Origin: Dipylidium caninum
Lineage: Eukaryota > Platyhelminthes > Cestoda > Cyclophyllidea > Dipylidiidae
Assembly (NCBI GenBank): GCA_017562135.1
Contig: QEYB01000526.1
Coordinates: 372,001 to 436,000 of the forward strand
Length of the DNA: 64,000 bases
Direction of reading: 5' to 3'
The position numbers were made by a program, and so were the translations under genes. Numbering within the stretch: the first letter of the stretch is position 1; every line of letters starts with the position of its first letter. Below, in pieces: positions 37,801-48,200 of this stretch. The notes beneath the pieces are model-generated. The model was not told the DNA's origin. It did not search any database and saw nothing but the letters and a program-made list of their open reading frames with translations.

Positions 37801-40800
37801 CTACGACGCCGAGGCTGGGAGGAAGTGGAGGCGAGGATGCGGAGGCGAGGTGGTGCCCGAAAGGCTCACGGACCTCATTTTTTGCTCATAATTTTAACTC
37901 ATGCGAGGTTAAACCATCAAATGAGATGAGGTCAGCCCCCCCCCACCCCCTCCGCCCTCTTCTGACCTCATGTCAGGCTGTTTTTACATCACCTTACGTG
38001 GTGCGCACTGCTATGGTTAGCGGCTGATGGTGTAAACAGCCAGCCACACGGCGTTGACGTCCCCTCCGTGGCAGTCCGCGATGTGCAATGCCATGACCGG
38101 CGTTTTACGACCTAATCGCCATTCCCTGCCTTGGAAAGCGCCTCTCGCAGGCACTTTGGCTCGATCTGGTAGGCGACAATAAATCTAATGTCACCATGCC
38201 GCCTCCTGCGCCCCTGCGCCTCCTTTGCCGCCTCCCTCATGACGAGAAACTAGCTCGTGTCGCACAAAAGTGTGACCCACTGTTTGCACACGCGGTCACC
38301 TCGCTACTCGGAGTGCGCATTTCACGATCCTTTGCGTCGCTCCGCTGCCCCCCGCAGCGGCAGCGAAGCACTCTCGTGGATGCCCCTTTGCACTAGGCAC
38401 AACTGGCGGGGGGGGGGAGGCCACCGAGGCCCTCCCACGACGCCTCTCCCTCCGCCTCCCCCTCCCCGCAGCAGGTAGAGCGCCGGTCCCGTTCCCGCTC
38501 CCTCGGCGGTGACCATTCTCGATCCGGGCGCCTTTTTATTCCTTCCCCGTTCTTACAGAGTGCGCAATCCGCTGGACGGGGGAGAGACGTTTGGGGGGGG
38601 GACGGGGGGATTCGGCTCATTATGCCGCCGCTACCTGTCAAATACTCGTCTCCACGTCCACGTCGGCTCCGTTTGAACCCCCGGCGTCTGCCCGGGCCGC
38701 CGCTTGTCCCGCCGGTTTGTGGGAACGCGGGCCCCGGCGCAGCGGTCTGGAGACGATTTTCTAGTCGTGTTTCCACCGTCAACCGCACACTCACCTCCAC
38801 TGCACGTCCCCTGCTGTTCCCTAGGATGTGGCGATTCGGCGGATTCTCCTCGCAGTCCTCCTCCAGCCTCTCAGCAGCCTGCAACGCGGTGTGTCGTGTG
38901 GAAGTCGGCGGCGGACTGCTCTCCTCGTGCCCGCTCGAGTCCCACTACAGCCCTGTCTGCTGGGAGTCGGAGCGGCCTGTGGCGGGGGGAAGGACGGCCC
39001 GCGTCCAGATGTCCTTCCTCAACCCCTGTCTGGCCGGCTGTTCCGCCCACGGTCTCCTCACCCAGCCCGACGGCGAAGTTGTGGAGGCCAGTTGACTTGC
39101 CCCTTGTTTGCTCCACTTTGGGGGAGTCCTCCTCCCCCCGCACCTCTTCCGCCGCGCACCAACACTCAGCTCTCGGCCCGTCACCACGCGACCGCCAATC
39201 CCCACTTCCTACTCGGGCGTCCACGCTGTCGGGGCTTAACGCCACACACTGCTTGTCTGACACGTCGTGGAAGAGAATGTGCCGCTTTTTGTCCGGCTGG
39301 CCGAGAGGACACCTCGTCTCATGGCCTCCTTGGCGGTTCATCGTCGTCATACTTGGTGTCAGCGTGTCATGTGTGGAATGCTTTAACCTCGTCGAGGTGG
39401 ACGTCTACTTCCACTTCTGGCATAGGTGCTCAACCGGCGAGGAAATTTCCCTCTGTCCTCCGCTACACAGGGCGACATTTCAGTAGTATCTGTTGTGGAG
39501 ATCCAGGCTGTTTTTAGGCATTATTTGCTCTCTCTTCACTTCCAGTTGATTTTATTCCACTTTAACCTGCCGCAGTTGTCAGCGAGTGTCCCCCCCTTTT
39601 TCCCCCTTCCCTCCCCTCCAGGCCTACACGAATTGCAACTGCGTGACCAACAGCAGCCTCGTGTCGGAGGGCGTGCACAGCCTCGGCGACGGCGTTGTCG
39701 GCGGCGTGGCAAAGGCGGGCGTCTGCAGCCCCCACTGTCCCCGCTACCTGCCCTTCCTCCTCGTCACCTTCCTCACCATCTTCCTCACCTGCGTCAACCA
39801 GAACCCCAGCAATGTGGTCACTCTGAGGTAACGTTTGTCCCCCTCCCCCCTCCCTCCCTCTCTCTCTTCTCTCGTGGCGAAGAGTCCCTGAAGCCGGGGG
39901 AGGGGGCGGGGGACGGGCGAGGGAGAGGTTGTGTCCTTCGTCCACACTCTCGGAGGTTGGCGAGCTGGCGAGACTACCTCCACACGCGCTGGTTGCTCTG
40001 GCGTTGCCCTTACACCGCTCGACGTGCTGTGCGAGCCGAGATTGGGACTGTCTGCACATCCAACTCCGATTTGTGGCCTTTTCGCCCGCCTGCTACCCTG
40101 CGTGCGACTGGACTGACTCGGCGCCGGTGGCGGGCTCGTTAGTCCTTTGGGCCCCCGACTTCGGCAAAACGTCGCCTCGCCCGAGCCGTCCGCCGTGTGG
40201 CTGACTTTGGGAGCGCATTAGCGGCCGCGAGGACGCGTGGCTTTGGGGCCGTTAACTGCTTCGTCCGATGGGGCGGGGGGGGGGGACGTGGCCGAGCACT
40301 AAGCAAAATGTCGCCTTGGGACACTGCTGCGGCGTCCACTCCGACGTCATTCGACTCGGCGCTGAAGTGGTCGCACTTGTGCACCATTTTCTCGTAACTC
40401 CTTAACGCCGTGCATTGGACCCCTTTTTTGCGCACATCTGAATCTAATGGAGTCGCCCCGAAGTACCAACTTCTGCAAGATCCCCTTCTTTACAGGATGG
40501 CTACTTCTAAGTGCGTTTTTGTACTTCTACTTTTCAGTTGCGTACCTCCGGAGGACAGTACGGCGGCGCTTGGTCTCCAAGTTTTATTCGCTAGAGCTCT
40601 CGGTTTGTCTCCTCCCTTCCATTTTTTTGTTCTTTCATAAAAATTATCTAATGACCTTCGCATCATCACCTGCCGATCCGTCGGCGGATGGGCTGAGTTT
40701 TGCTACTGACATCGTAATCAGTAGGCACATTTCACGCCACCTTGATTTAACGTTCAGCGGTTACGCCAATCAAGAGGGAGTAAGGACAAAAGTGTGGAGA

Positions 40801-41121
40801 AATGACGACATTTTTTGTAATATCCCATTCATGGGGTCTCCCCTCTCCCTCCCCTTCACATTAGCCTTCATTCCAACTCCTATTTACTTCGGCGCTCTGA
40901 TGGATCGCACCTGCCGGGTGCGTACGCTGCCGCAGCGACTGATTTGCGAGTCCCATCAGCGCCACCGCCTCCTCTTGTCGGCGAAGGGGCTGGCGCCGCT
41001 GGAAGGCGCCTGTCTGGAATACGACCTGCACGCACTGGCCCTGGTCTGGCTGGGCGGAGTGACAGTCTTCAAGTGCCTCAGCATTCTCATCGCAGTCCTC
41101 ACCTGGCGTTACTCCTGGTAG
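30011..41121 (+). CDS. SLCO: Organic anion transporter, SLCO/OATP family
   Basis: Family role: 12-span plasma-membrane carrier for amphipathic organic anions. Exons: 30011-31202, 32751-33067, 35229-35598, 36331-36495, 37395-37599, 38825-39077, 39622-39827, 40538-40602, 40865-41121, joining to about 1009 residues. A long cytoplasmic N-terminus (about 195 residues, His/Pro/Ser-rich) precedes the first membrane span (PWVNSLVLLICFCAMAFF). Seen in order: GYLSSIITTLERRFDLTSRQ, the OATP signature (SWLGAWWLG in exon 2), a Pro-rich loop (exon 3), a Kazal-like Cys-rich extracellular loop (exon 6: YSPVC, FLNPCLAGC; exon 7: TNCNCV), VPPEDSTAALGLQ and FIPTPIYFGALMD, ending after GACLEYD and the last span. 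Start: Met at 30011; in-frame Met at 29978 is an alternative. The exon 6 donor may be 39077 or 39080. AATAAA follows at 41456. Confidence 0.93.
31203..32750 (+). other. Intron 1 of SLCO with poly(G) tract
   Basis: Donor gtgggt, acceptor gttttcag. It contains a 30-nt G homopolymer. The 207-codon plus and 188-codon minus open frames over it are low-complexity and not family-like. Confidence 0.75.
31810..31839 (+). repeat. 30-nt poly(G) homopolymer
   Basis: An uninterrupted run of 30 G on the sense strand of an SLCO intron. Long enough for stable G-quadruplex formation; the exact length may be affected by sequencing error. Confidence 0.9.
33068..35228 (+). other. Intron 2 of SLCO
   Basis: Donor gtgagc after TANTTA, acceptor ccgtcag before LPTPEEDEK. 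The exon 2 frame stays open for 98 codons past the donor (to 33361). A separate Ser/Asn-rich 62-codon frame starts at 33546. Neither resembles a transporter segment. No other gene seen. Confidence 0.6.
35599..36330 (+). other. Intron 3 of SLCO
   Basis: The donor gttggc at 35599 is chosen over gtacct at 35591 because only the former keeps phase with the next exon (KYLG joined to RSRVFWRVV). No gene seen inside. Confidence 0.7.
36496..37394 (+). other. Intron 4 of SLCO
   Basis: Donor gtaagt, acceptor ttcaag. No gene seen; open frames in it are out of frame with the transporter and unrecognised. Confidence 0.7.
37600..38824 (+). other. Intron 5 of SLCO
   Basis: Donor gtgagt after the codons for GE (phase 2), acceptor ccctag before GATGTGG. 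G-rich runs occur at 38406-38417 and 38591-38600. An earlier possible acceptor (ttacag near 38560) leads to a stop codon, so it was not used. Confidence 0.65.
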
Positions 41122-42279
41122 GTCTGGCAGGAGTGCTTTTCTTCCGCCTCCCGCCTCTTCCCCCCCCCTCCATCGTGTCGGCTGGCGGTTTCAGCCGGGC
41201 GGGGCTTGCGACTAAGTCGCCCCGTCAAGTGGATGGGGGGAAAATCGACTGAACCCCGTTTGGTTTAGGCACTTTCCGACCCTCGTAGTCCCTTTGTCAG
41301 CTCAATCGACGAACTGGGTGGAAACCCAATTGGATGGAGTAAACATAGAACATGGCAATTAGGTGGCCGGCATGTGTGTGGGGGCGTCTACGTCACCGGT
41401 TTGACAAATGACTGTCATTTTCGGCATTTAGAACGCTAGGCAAGTAGAACTTGTGAATAAACCAGGATTCATTGGACGCCATGGCCAGGCACTCACAAGC
41501 GAGAGGGTCGTTTAGTTAGGGACGAGAAAATTGGACTTTTTCCGTCGGTATATAATGTCTTTTGTCTCCGTCCTCCTAGTCGTTTGGACGCACGCCGAGA
41601 GGAGAAGAAGGTGGTCCTCGTGGACTCGAGCGAGTCGCAGTTCTCGTGCCCCCAGGGCGGGTGACGGAGCAGTCCGAAGGGGCCGCGTCACTCCCCCCCC
41701 CCCTCTTTCCACTCAGCGACTTGCGTTTTCTGCTCTCCCCTCAAGTTCTTTCGGCAGAAGCACGACTTTGTAATTCCTCTTTACAAAATACACGGCTCTT
41801 TCCACCGACCAGCAGATGGAGGCGCGTGGATAATGTGGAGTAAACAGATCATTTTGGTTGATGAGAGAGACGTTTTCAAATCGAGACGAGTGGAGAATCC
41901 GTCAGGCATTTCAATGCTTTGATTCTAGTCTGAGAGGCGTGATAGCCGTTGCGGGGCACTGTCGGTAGCTGAAAGAGATGATTTAGCGCAAAAGTCGCAG
42001 CTGCACTCGAGGAGAGCGAGAGGATAAGAAAAAGGTGTAATTTCATTTGGTAAGTACAAAGAGCCAATATAAGTACAATCACTCGCGGATGTTCGCAATT
42101 GCAGAAAAATAGAGCGATCAGGACGAGAGGAGGAGGGGGTGGGGGTCGGGGGTGAGTGGTGTAAGTGTGGGCGTGTGTGTGTGTGTAGAAGAAATACCGG
42201 TAAAGGTGGGGTAGGAGGAAGAGGGGCGGGGGAATTTTCTCTTCAACTGAGCAAACCGGTGCGTGGTGCCGTGTCGCTT
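41122..42279. other. Gap between convergent SLCO and RME-8
   Basis: Contains the SLCO 3' UTR with its poly(A) signal and the RME-8 3' UTR, with a (GT)n run at about 42173-42186. No gene recognised. No AATAAA was seen on the minus strand for RME-8. Confidence 0.6.
41456..41461 (+). terminator. Poly(A) signal of SLCO
   Basis: AATAAA on the plus strand, 335 nt after the SLCO stop codon, with a T/G-containing stretch following. The first canonical signal downstream of the gene. Confidence 0.55.
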
Positions 42280-45200
42280 TCAAGGTCGTGGCTGGGGCGG
42301 GGCTATGGGCACGCCGCCGGGGCCCAGGGCGGGTGCGGTGGCTGTTGAGGCGGCGGCGGCAGCCCCGCCCGCGGAAGCGGCTCCGGCGATATTCGCGCCC
42401 GTGCCGGCGGCGCTCCCCGTGAGGAAGCCGGCGTGCATGCTGGAGCCCCCCGCGCCCGCCGTCAGGTAGGCCGTGGCGGCGGTCGCCTGCGGCGCGTTGG
42501 TCAGGAAGAGCGCGTGACTCTGATCCCGGAACTCGGCCCACCTCTCGCCCTCGGCGTTCAGCCTCGCGGTCACCTAGTCGGCGATGGGAGAGGGCGTACA
42601 GTCCACCAAAGCCTTCACGGGGTCGACGGGGGGAGGGGGTTGGGTGACCGGACACCACCTACCTGTGCACCGTGGACGGGGTTCTTCTGCATGGCCTTCA
42701 GCGCCTTCACAATGTAGGCGCGACACTGTCCCGGCTCGCGGACGGAGACGGGCAGACCGCGCTGCAGCGTCTGCAGCAGGAAGTCTATGAGGTCGCACTT
42801 GAGGGCCTGAAAGGCGACAAGGTCAATCACTGCTGCTCAAGCGGCGACTGGAGATGGCGCCGTTCGCCCCCCCCCCCTTTCCCCCCGCCCAGAAGAGACT
42901 CACCTGAGCAACGAGGAGATCACAGCCGGCGGTGTTGAAGATGTTGAAGAAGGTCTCGCCCATCGTGCCCAACTCCTCACCGACGCAGTGGCCCATCACG
43001 CGTTGGTAGCCCGGTATCATGTCGCGCTCGGTCATCGCGCCCACGCAGAGCTGGGGGGTGGAGAGGGAGGAAGGGGAGCGAGGTAGGTGAGGTGGGGGCA
43101 AAAGGACTTTGCAAAAAGGCCACTTGAAACGAAGTAGGGATAAAATCGGCATTTTTATTAGGCTGGAAACTGTGAGACGGGCGCTTTTGTCTAGTCCGTG
43201 TCCAGCTGCGACCGAGGGAGAGAAAGAGAGAGAGAGAGAGAGCTACGCCGCAGGAGGCCACTTTTATTTTTTCCACCTTCCACGCACGAGTTCAAGTGGA
43301 ATCATGGCGCAGCTCAGCATGCTTCGAAAAACGCTAATGAGGCATTTGGAAATGGAGCCGCTAAATGTACACAGAAAGAGAGGCGAGACCCGCAAATTTG
43401 CTTTCTGACAATTTGAGTATCGTCAAGACGCCTCGAGGAAGACCACCAATCCATGTTGACAACGAGGAGGAGGAGGAGGAGGCGGAGGAGGAGGAGGAAA
43501 AGTTCGACCCAGACAAAACTATTCATGAACCAGCCATCCTAGCCAGCGTCAGCCACTCGCGATATCGTAGAAGACTTCGAATCGCTTACCGACTCTAAGC
43601 GTGGAGATGTTTGTCGAGAAGGCATTTATGACTAGCCCAATCGTTGAAAGTCGTAGAAGGGAATGGAGGTTATTTCGGATGGAAAAGTTGTGCTCCTTAT
43701 TTTCGACTTATTAGTAAACACCCGTGTCAGGGCTTCCAAGGGGATAGGTCGCTGAGAGAGGGGTAAACAACAGTTTGCCTCCGGTCCTTGAATTTACGGA
43801 AAACGACAAAAAGGAGCCTTCAACCGCCCAGTGGGGGCGATCCGCTGCCCTGCCTCACCTTGCTGGCCGACATGGCGTGCACGAGGAGGGCGCAGGTCTT
43901 CGCCTCCTCCGGCTCCCGCACCTCGGGACAGAGGTCGAATACGCGGTGCGCGAACCCCTTCTTCGGGAGAACATCCAACAAACCGGGTTTGTCTGCCAGC
44001 AGTTGGAGAGCCGCCTGGCTGAGCAGCCTCAGAAGACCCGGGTCCGTGGTCGTCGACTTGTGGTCGAGCGTCTCCAAGAGGCGGGTCATCAGCGCCTCCA
44101 GAAAGGCCTCCGGCTGGCGCAGCAGCCAACGACCCGCGGCCTGAGAGACGTAGAGTTGAAGGTAGACGCCGCCCACACACACCACGTGCATGGGATCGGG
44201 AGTGGAGGACCGGGTTCCGTCGCCGTCGTTGTCTGAGGTAGTTAGATTGTGGGCACGAAGGGCGGCGGAGATGGCCTCGCCGTAGGAGACGGCATAGGCG
44301 TCGGGGAGTGACCATTTAAGTGCGCGGTTCTTCTCCTGCTGGCGGCTAAATCTGTGGAAGGGGCGGGAGAGAGAGAGGACGAGGGCAGTAAGGACACAGG
44401 GTGGGGAGTCGTGGGGGGGGGGATGGAGGGGAGGAGCCGCCCTTCCACCCAGTAATAGCCCAGTTACGTCAAGAGACAGTCATACACTCCACGGTCCGTG
44501 AAGAAAGTGGCGTGGATCGGCTTACCGGTTGCACATGTCGATGATGGCCTCGGTCAGGCGGTCCCTGCAATCCTGGTTCCATATCAGCTCGGGATTGAGG
44601 TGGTCGGCTGAAGTTGAAAAGGGAAGAAAGCAAGCGTGAACCATCACGTCAATGAGGGCACGAGCCCCTACTCATTCAAATCACATTCGCCGTTGTTTAC
44701 AATTCTAAAGTGTCAGCCAATCCGCCCAATAAAAAACCGCCGACCTTGAGCCGACCAATGGCATCGGAAGGGGGTTTCGATGAAACCAATAAAATTGTCA
44801 AGAGGTAGTAAAAGCCAAGAGAGGTGGCGGGGAGGGGGGAGGAAAGAGGGAGGCTCTGAATCATGTTCTCCTCGAGGGACGGAGAAGAAAAGCCGAGAGA
44901 GCAAATTCATTTCGGAGAAGGGAATTAAAGTCGCCGAAGTGATAGGAATTCCCCCGACTCGATATTGAAGGCATTGCCATAAGGCGAGCGGAGGGAAGTG
45001 GGGCACAGTTGGCAATGACGAGCGGATCAGCCTCAGCGACAAACCGTATCGGGCGCGAAAGGTGGGTGACGCCACAAAATCACTCAGAACTGTCTCTAAC
45101 GCCAGTGAGGAAAGCGGAACGGGAGTTCGTTGCCTGGGAGACCCATTAAATGCTTTTGAAATCAAAAATTGAGTAGAGAAAAAGTTCCTCACAATCGAAA

Positions 45201-48200
45201 GCTTGAGGCGATCGTAAGAGATCGGGGGGTGGAAGGGAGGCGGACTACAAACCAACCAATTGCATGGGAGCCGACCTTGGGAGGCCAAAAAGCTTTTAAG
45301 GGTGGCGGCGGTGACAAGAAAACTCACAATCGTAGAGGGCGATGAATTGTTCCGGCGCGTCTCGAATTGTTTCGGGAAAAATGGAGGGCAAAAACTGGCC
45401 CAACAGGGCTTGAATCCGCCGCCCCAGTTGCGTGTTGGCCAGACATCGACTCAACAAGTCGGCCGATCCGCGACGCACCTCGGGCACCTCGGAGGTGGCG
45501 ATCGCCTCCAGCAGGTAGATCAGCCCGCCGGCGTAGACCAGCTCCTTCAGCAGCGCACTCAACGCGACCACGTGGGAGAAGAACTCGAGGAGGGCGAGGT
45601 GAGCTGAAAGGGCAACGACACTGGCACGTGTGGCCATGGGACTGTTTGGCCGAAATGGCCGGGGGGGGCGGGGGGACAGTGGGACACTCAGTCAACCAAC
45701 CGAGGGGGAGAGCGCGGAAGAGCACGACAGCACCAACGAGCAGGTTGGACGCGTGGATGTCGTTGAGGCACTCGGGATTCTTCGCCACCGCGTTGAGCAC
45801 CTCGATGGAGCGCAATTTGAGGTCGGTGTAGCCCTGGAGCTCGAGGACACCGAAGAGGATATCGAAATGGCCGACGCACTGCAGCTCGACGCCTGGAGGC
45901 CGAACGGGGAGGTGGTGAGGCGGTTAAATGGCTCTTTAGTGAAGGTGAAAGAGGAAGAAGAGGGCGTGTGGAGGGCGAAAGTACCGGGGTAGCTGCGGAC
46001 GACGTTGCGCAGGGCCTCCAACGCCGACTCGAGGTGGTTGACGCGTCTGGTGGTGGCGGGAAGGCCGTCGGGAAGCTTGGGGAGGCGGGCCACCTCCGCC
46101 TTGAGGTAGTCCAGCAGGTCGATGACGAAACCCTTGGGGTTCTGTCGGGGAAGAGAGAGAGAGAGAGAGGGAGAGAGGGAGAGAGAGAGGAGTCGCTAAC
46201 GCGCTCCCCTTGGCCACAATCTCATCCTGCGGCTGTCCCCTCCCGCCCCGCAAGTCGGGCAAAAAAGGCTTCCGGGGGGATGTGCCACGGTCGGGTGAAA
46301 GTAATTAGCCTCCCACCTGCCCGCCTCACTTTCCCGTCCACACGGAAGTCGCTCGTGGGCGCCGTCCGGGAGCGAGACGCTCGGTTTGGCGGGAGCCGAC
46401 GAGGGCCACGAAAGGCGGCCAAGTGTGCGCCCGATGGCCCGTAACGACTGGAGCCGCTGCCCGACTATTCGTGGACAACGACGCATTCCACCAAGGCGCC
46501 TCAAACGTCTTTCCACTGAATCGGACGCATAAAGTGGGTGTTTCGGGGGCAGAGCGCCGATAACCTGGGCGGTGGAGTGGTGGACGGGTCTCCTCACAGG
46601 CAAAAGAACGCCAAATTTTGCAAGTTTTGCGCCAAAGGGTGGTTGCCCACCCCCGACGGCGTCCACAGCCGAAACACACACCGAGCCGCGTGGCGGGTGA
46701 CAGGCGCGCGACTCGAGGAGGGGCGGTCGCCGGAGCGAATAGTCCACGCCGCGTCCCTTTGTTGCGAAGGTCAAAAGAACACACGCACGCACGCACAAAG
46801 GGGAGCGACTCGGGTGGACGAGGGTGCGAGGCAATCAAAGCAATGTCGCCCCTGTGGACTGTGCTCGCGGTGCTCTCTCTTCTCACACACGCCCCGGGTG
46901 AGTGTCCCAAGTGCCCTGCTGTGTGTTTCCCCTTTTACCAGACAAAACTCCTGGCACTCTCCCCCGCCCCAGCGCATTTCTCCCGCTCAGCAGAGTGGTA
47001 AATGAGGCTCAGTGCCGCTGGCGCACAGATCGGCCATTGTCGCGTGTGTCCCGGACGAAAACGGAGGGCGGATAAAACGCCCGAGGGGGGTTAAGGGGGC
47101 GGATAATCCACCGCCTCGGCAGACTAACACGCCGCCTCTTCGTGCGTAGGTGCCGCCAACGCCTGTGAAGTGGTGCAAAGACAGAAGCACTGCCTCCTCG
47201 CGGGTCGCACGTGTCAGGTGTTGAACAACAAGTGCTGTCCGGGCATGGTCTGCCTGCCCGGCTTCGACAGGGACGCCATCATAGGCACCTGCATCCGCTG
47301 CGAGATCTGCAAACAGGCGACTCGGTAGACAAGACGCTCGACTGGCCCCCTCTGTTCCCCCAGTGTGTTTCCTTTCGGCCTTGAAGCTCGGCTGCAATAA
47401 ATTTGGGTGTGGGGCACCTCGGACAGCACCGGGGGCGGGGGAGGGGGACTTTCTGCTAAAATCTCGACTGGACAGGCGGGGTAGAGGGTGGCAGAGTGAG
47501 CGACTCACGTCCAGTGGGAATGTGGGCTGTTTGTTGAAGATGCGCACGAAAATTTCGCCGACTAGAAGTTCGCCCTGAAAGGTGCTGTGCTCGAAGATCC
47601 TCACCGCCTCCAGGTCGGCCACACCCTGCGCGAGAGTAGAAAAGCGCCTCTTTTAGGTCCAATTAGGACGGCTTTAGTCAATAAAAGGGGAGGGGGAGGC
47701 GATGGCGGGGGGCAGAGGTGTCAATCAACGCGTACAAGACTCAAATTAACGGAGAGGAGAGCTCGGACGAGCCGAGTGTCTCGATGAGGACGCGGCGTTG
47801 AGAGTCTTACAAGAATTGTCAAACCGGGGGGGGGGGGGGGAGAGAGGGAGACAGTGCGGGATTGGATCGAGAGAGAACCCACCGTTTTTACCAAGTGCGA
47901 GACGCTTTCGTCCAAAAATCCACTCAACTGTGCCCTACACCGATTGTTCCAGATGAAACAGGGCGTGGCGCTATTCGTGGTCAACAACTTGGCCAACTGC
48001 CTGAGTGTCCGTCCGCTGTCCGAGGTGGCGGAGAGCAGGGGAGACGCCAAAAGCACGTCCAAATTGGCCACCGGTGTGGGCGGCTTCGTCGCTCGGGCCA
48101 GATCCAACAACTTCCTCGTGATGTACGGGGTCAGGAGGCGATTCAACGTGAACTCCACACCGGCGGTGGAGGAGTGCGTCGCCGCGCCGGACGACTGGGG

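Larger units (their letters stand above)
46142..47508 (-). other. RME-8 intron hosting an antisense gene
   Basis: A 1.37 kb intron between the exons encoding QPTFPLD and [13 protein letters not shown]. The plus strand of it carries the cysteine-rich peptide gene at 46843-47328 with its own poly(A) signal. A (GA)n run lies at about 46151-46190. Confidence 0.85.

Noticed and set aside
38560..38680. Possible extra SLCO exon after ttacag
   Set aside because: The phase-compatible frame hits a stop with no suitable donor before it; splicing to 38825 keeps phase and reaches the Kazal cysteines.
38704..39517. 260- and 229-codon plus-strand frames
   Set aside because: Shadow frames of the SLCO Kazal exon; the third frame carries the conserved cysteine pattern.
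46196..47005. Long frames on both strands around the nested peptide gene
   Set aside because: Arg/Pro-rich composition-driven frames overlapping RME-8 intron and the peptide gene's first exon; the short signal-peptide exon has much better support.
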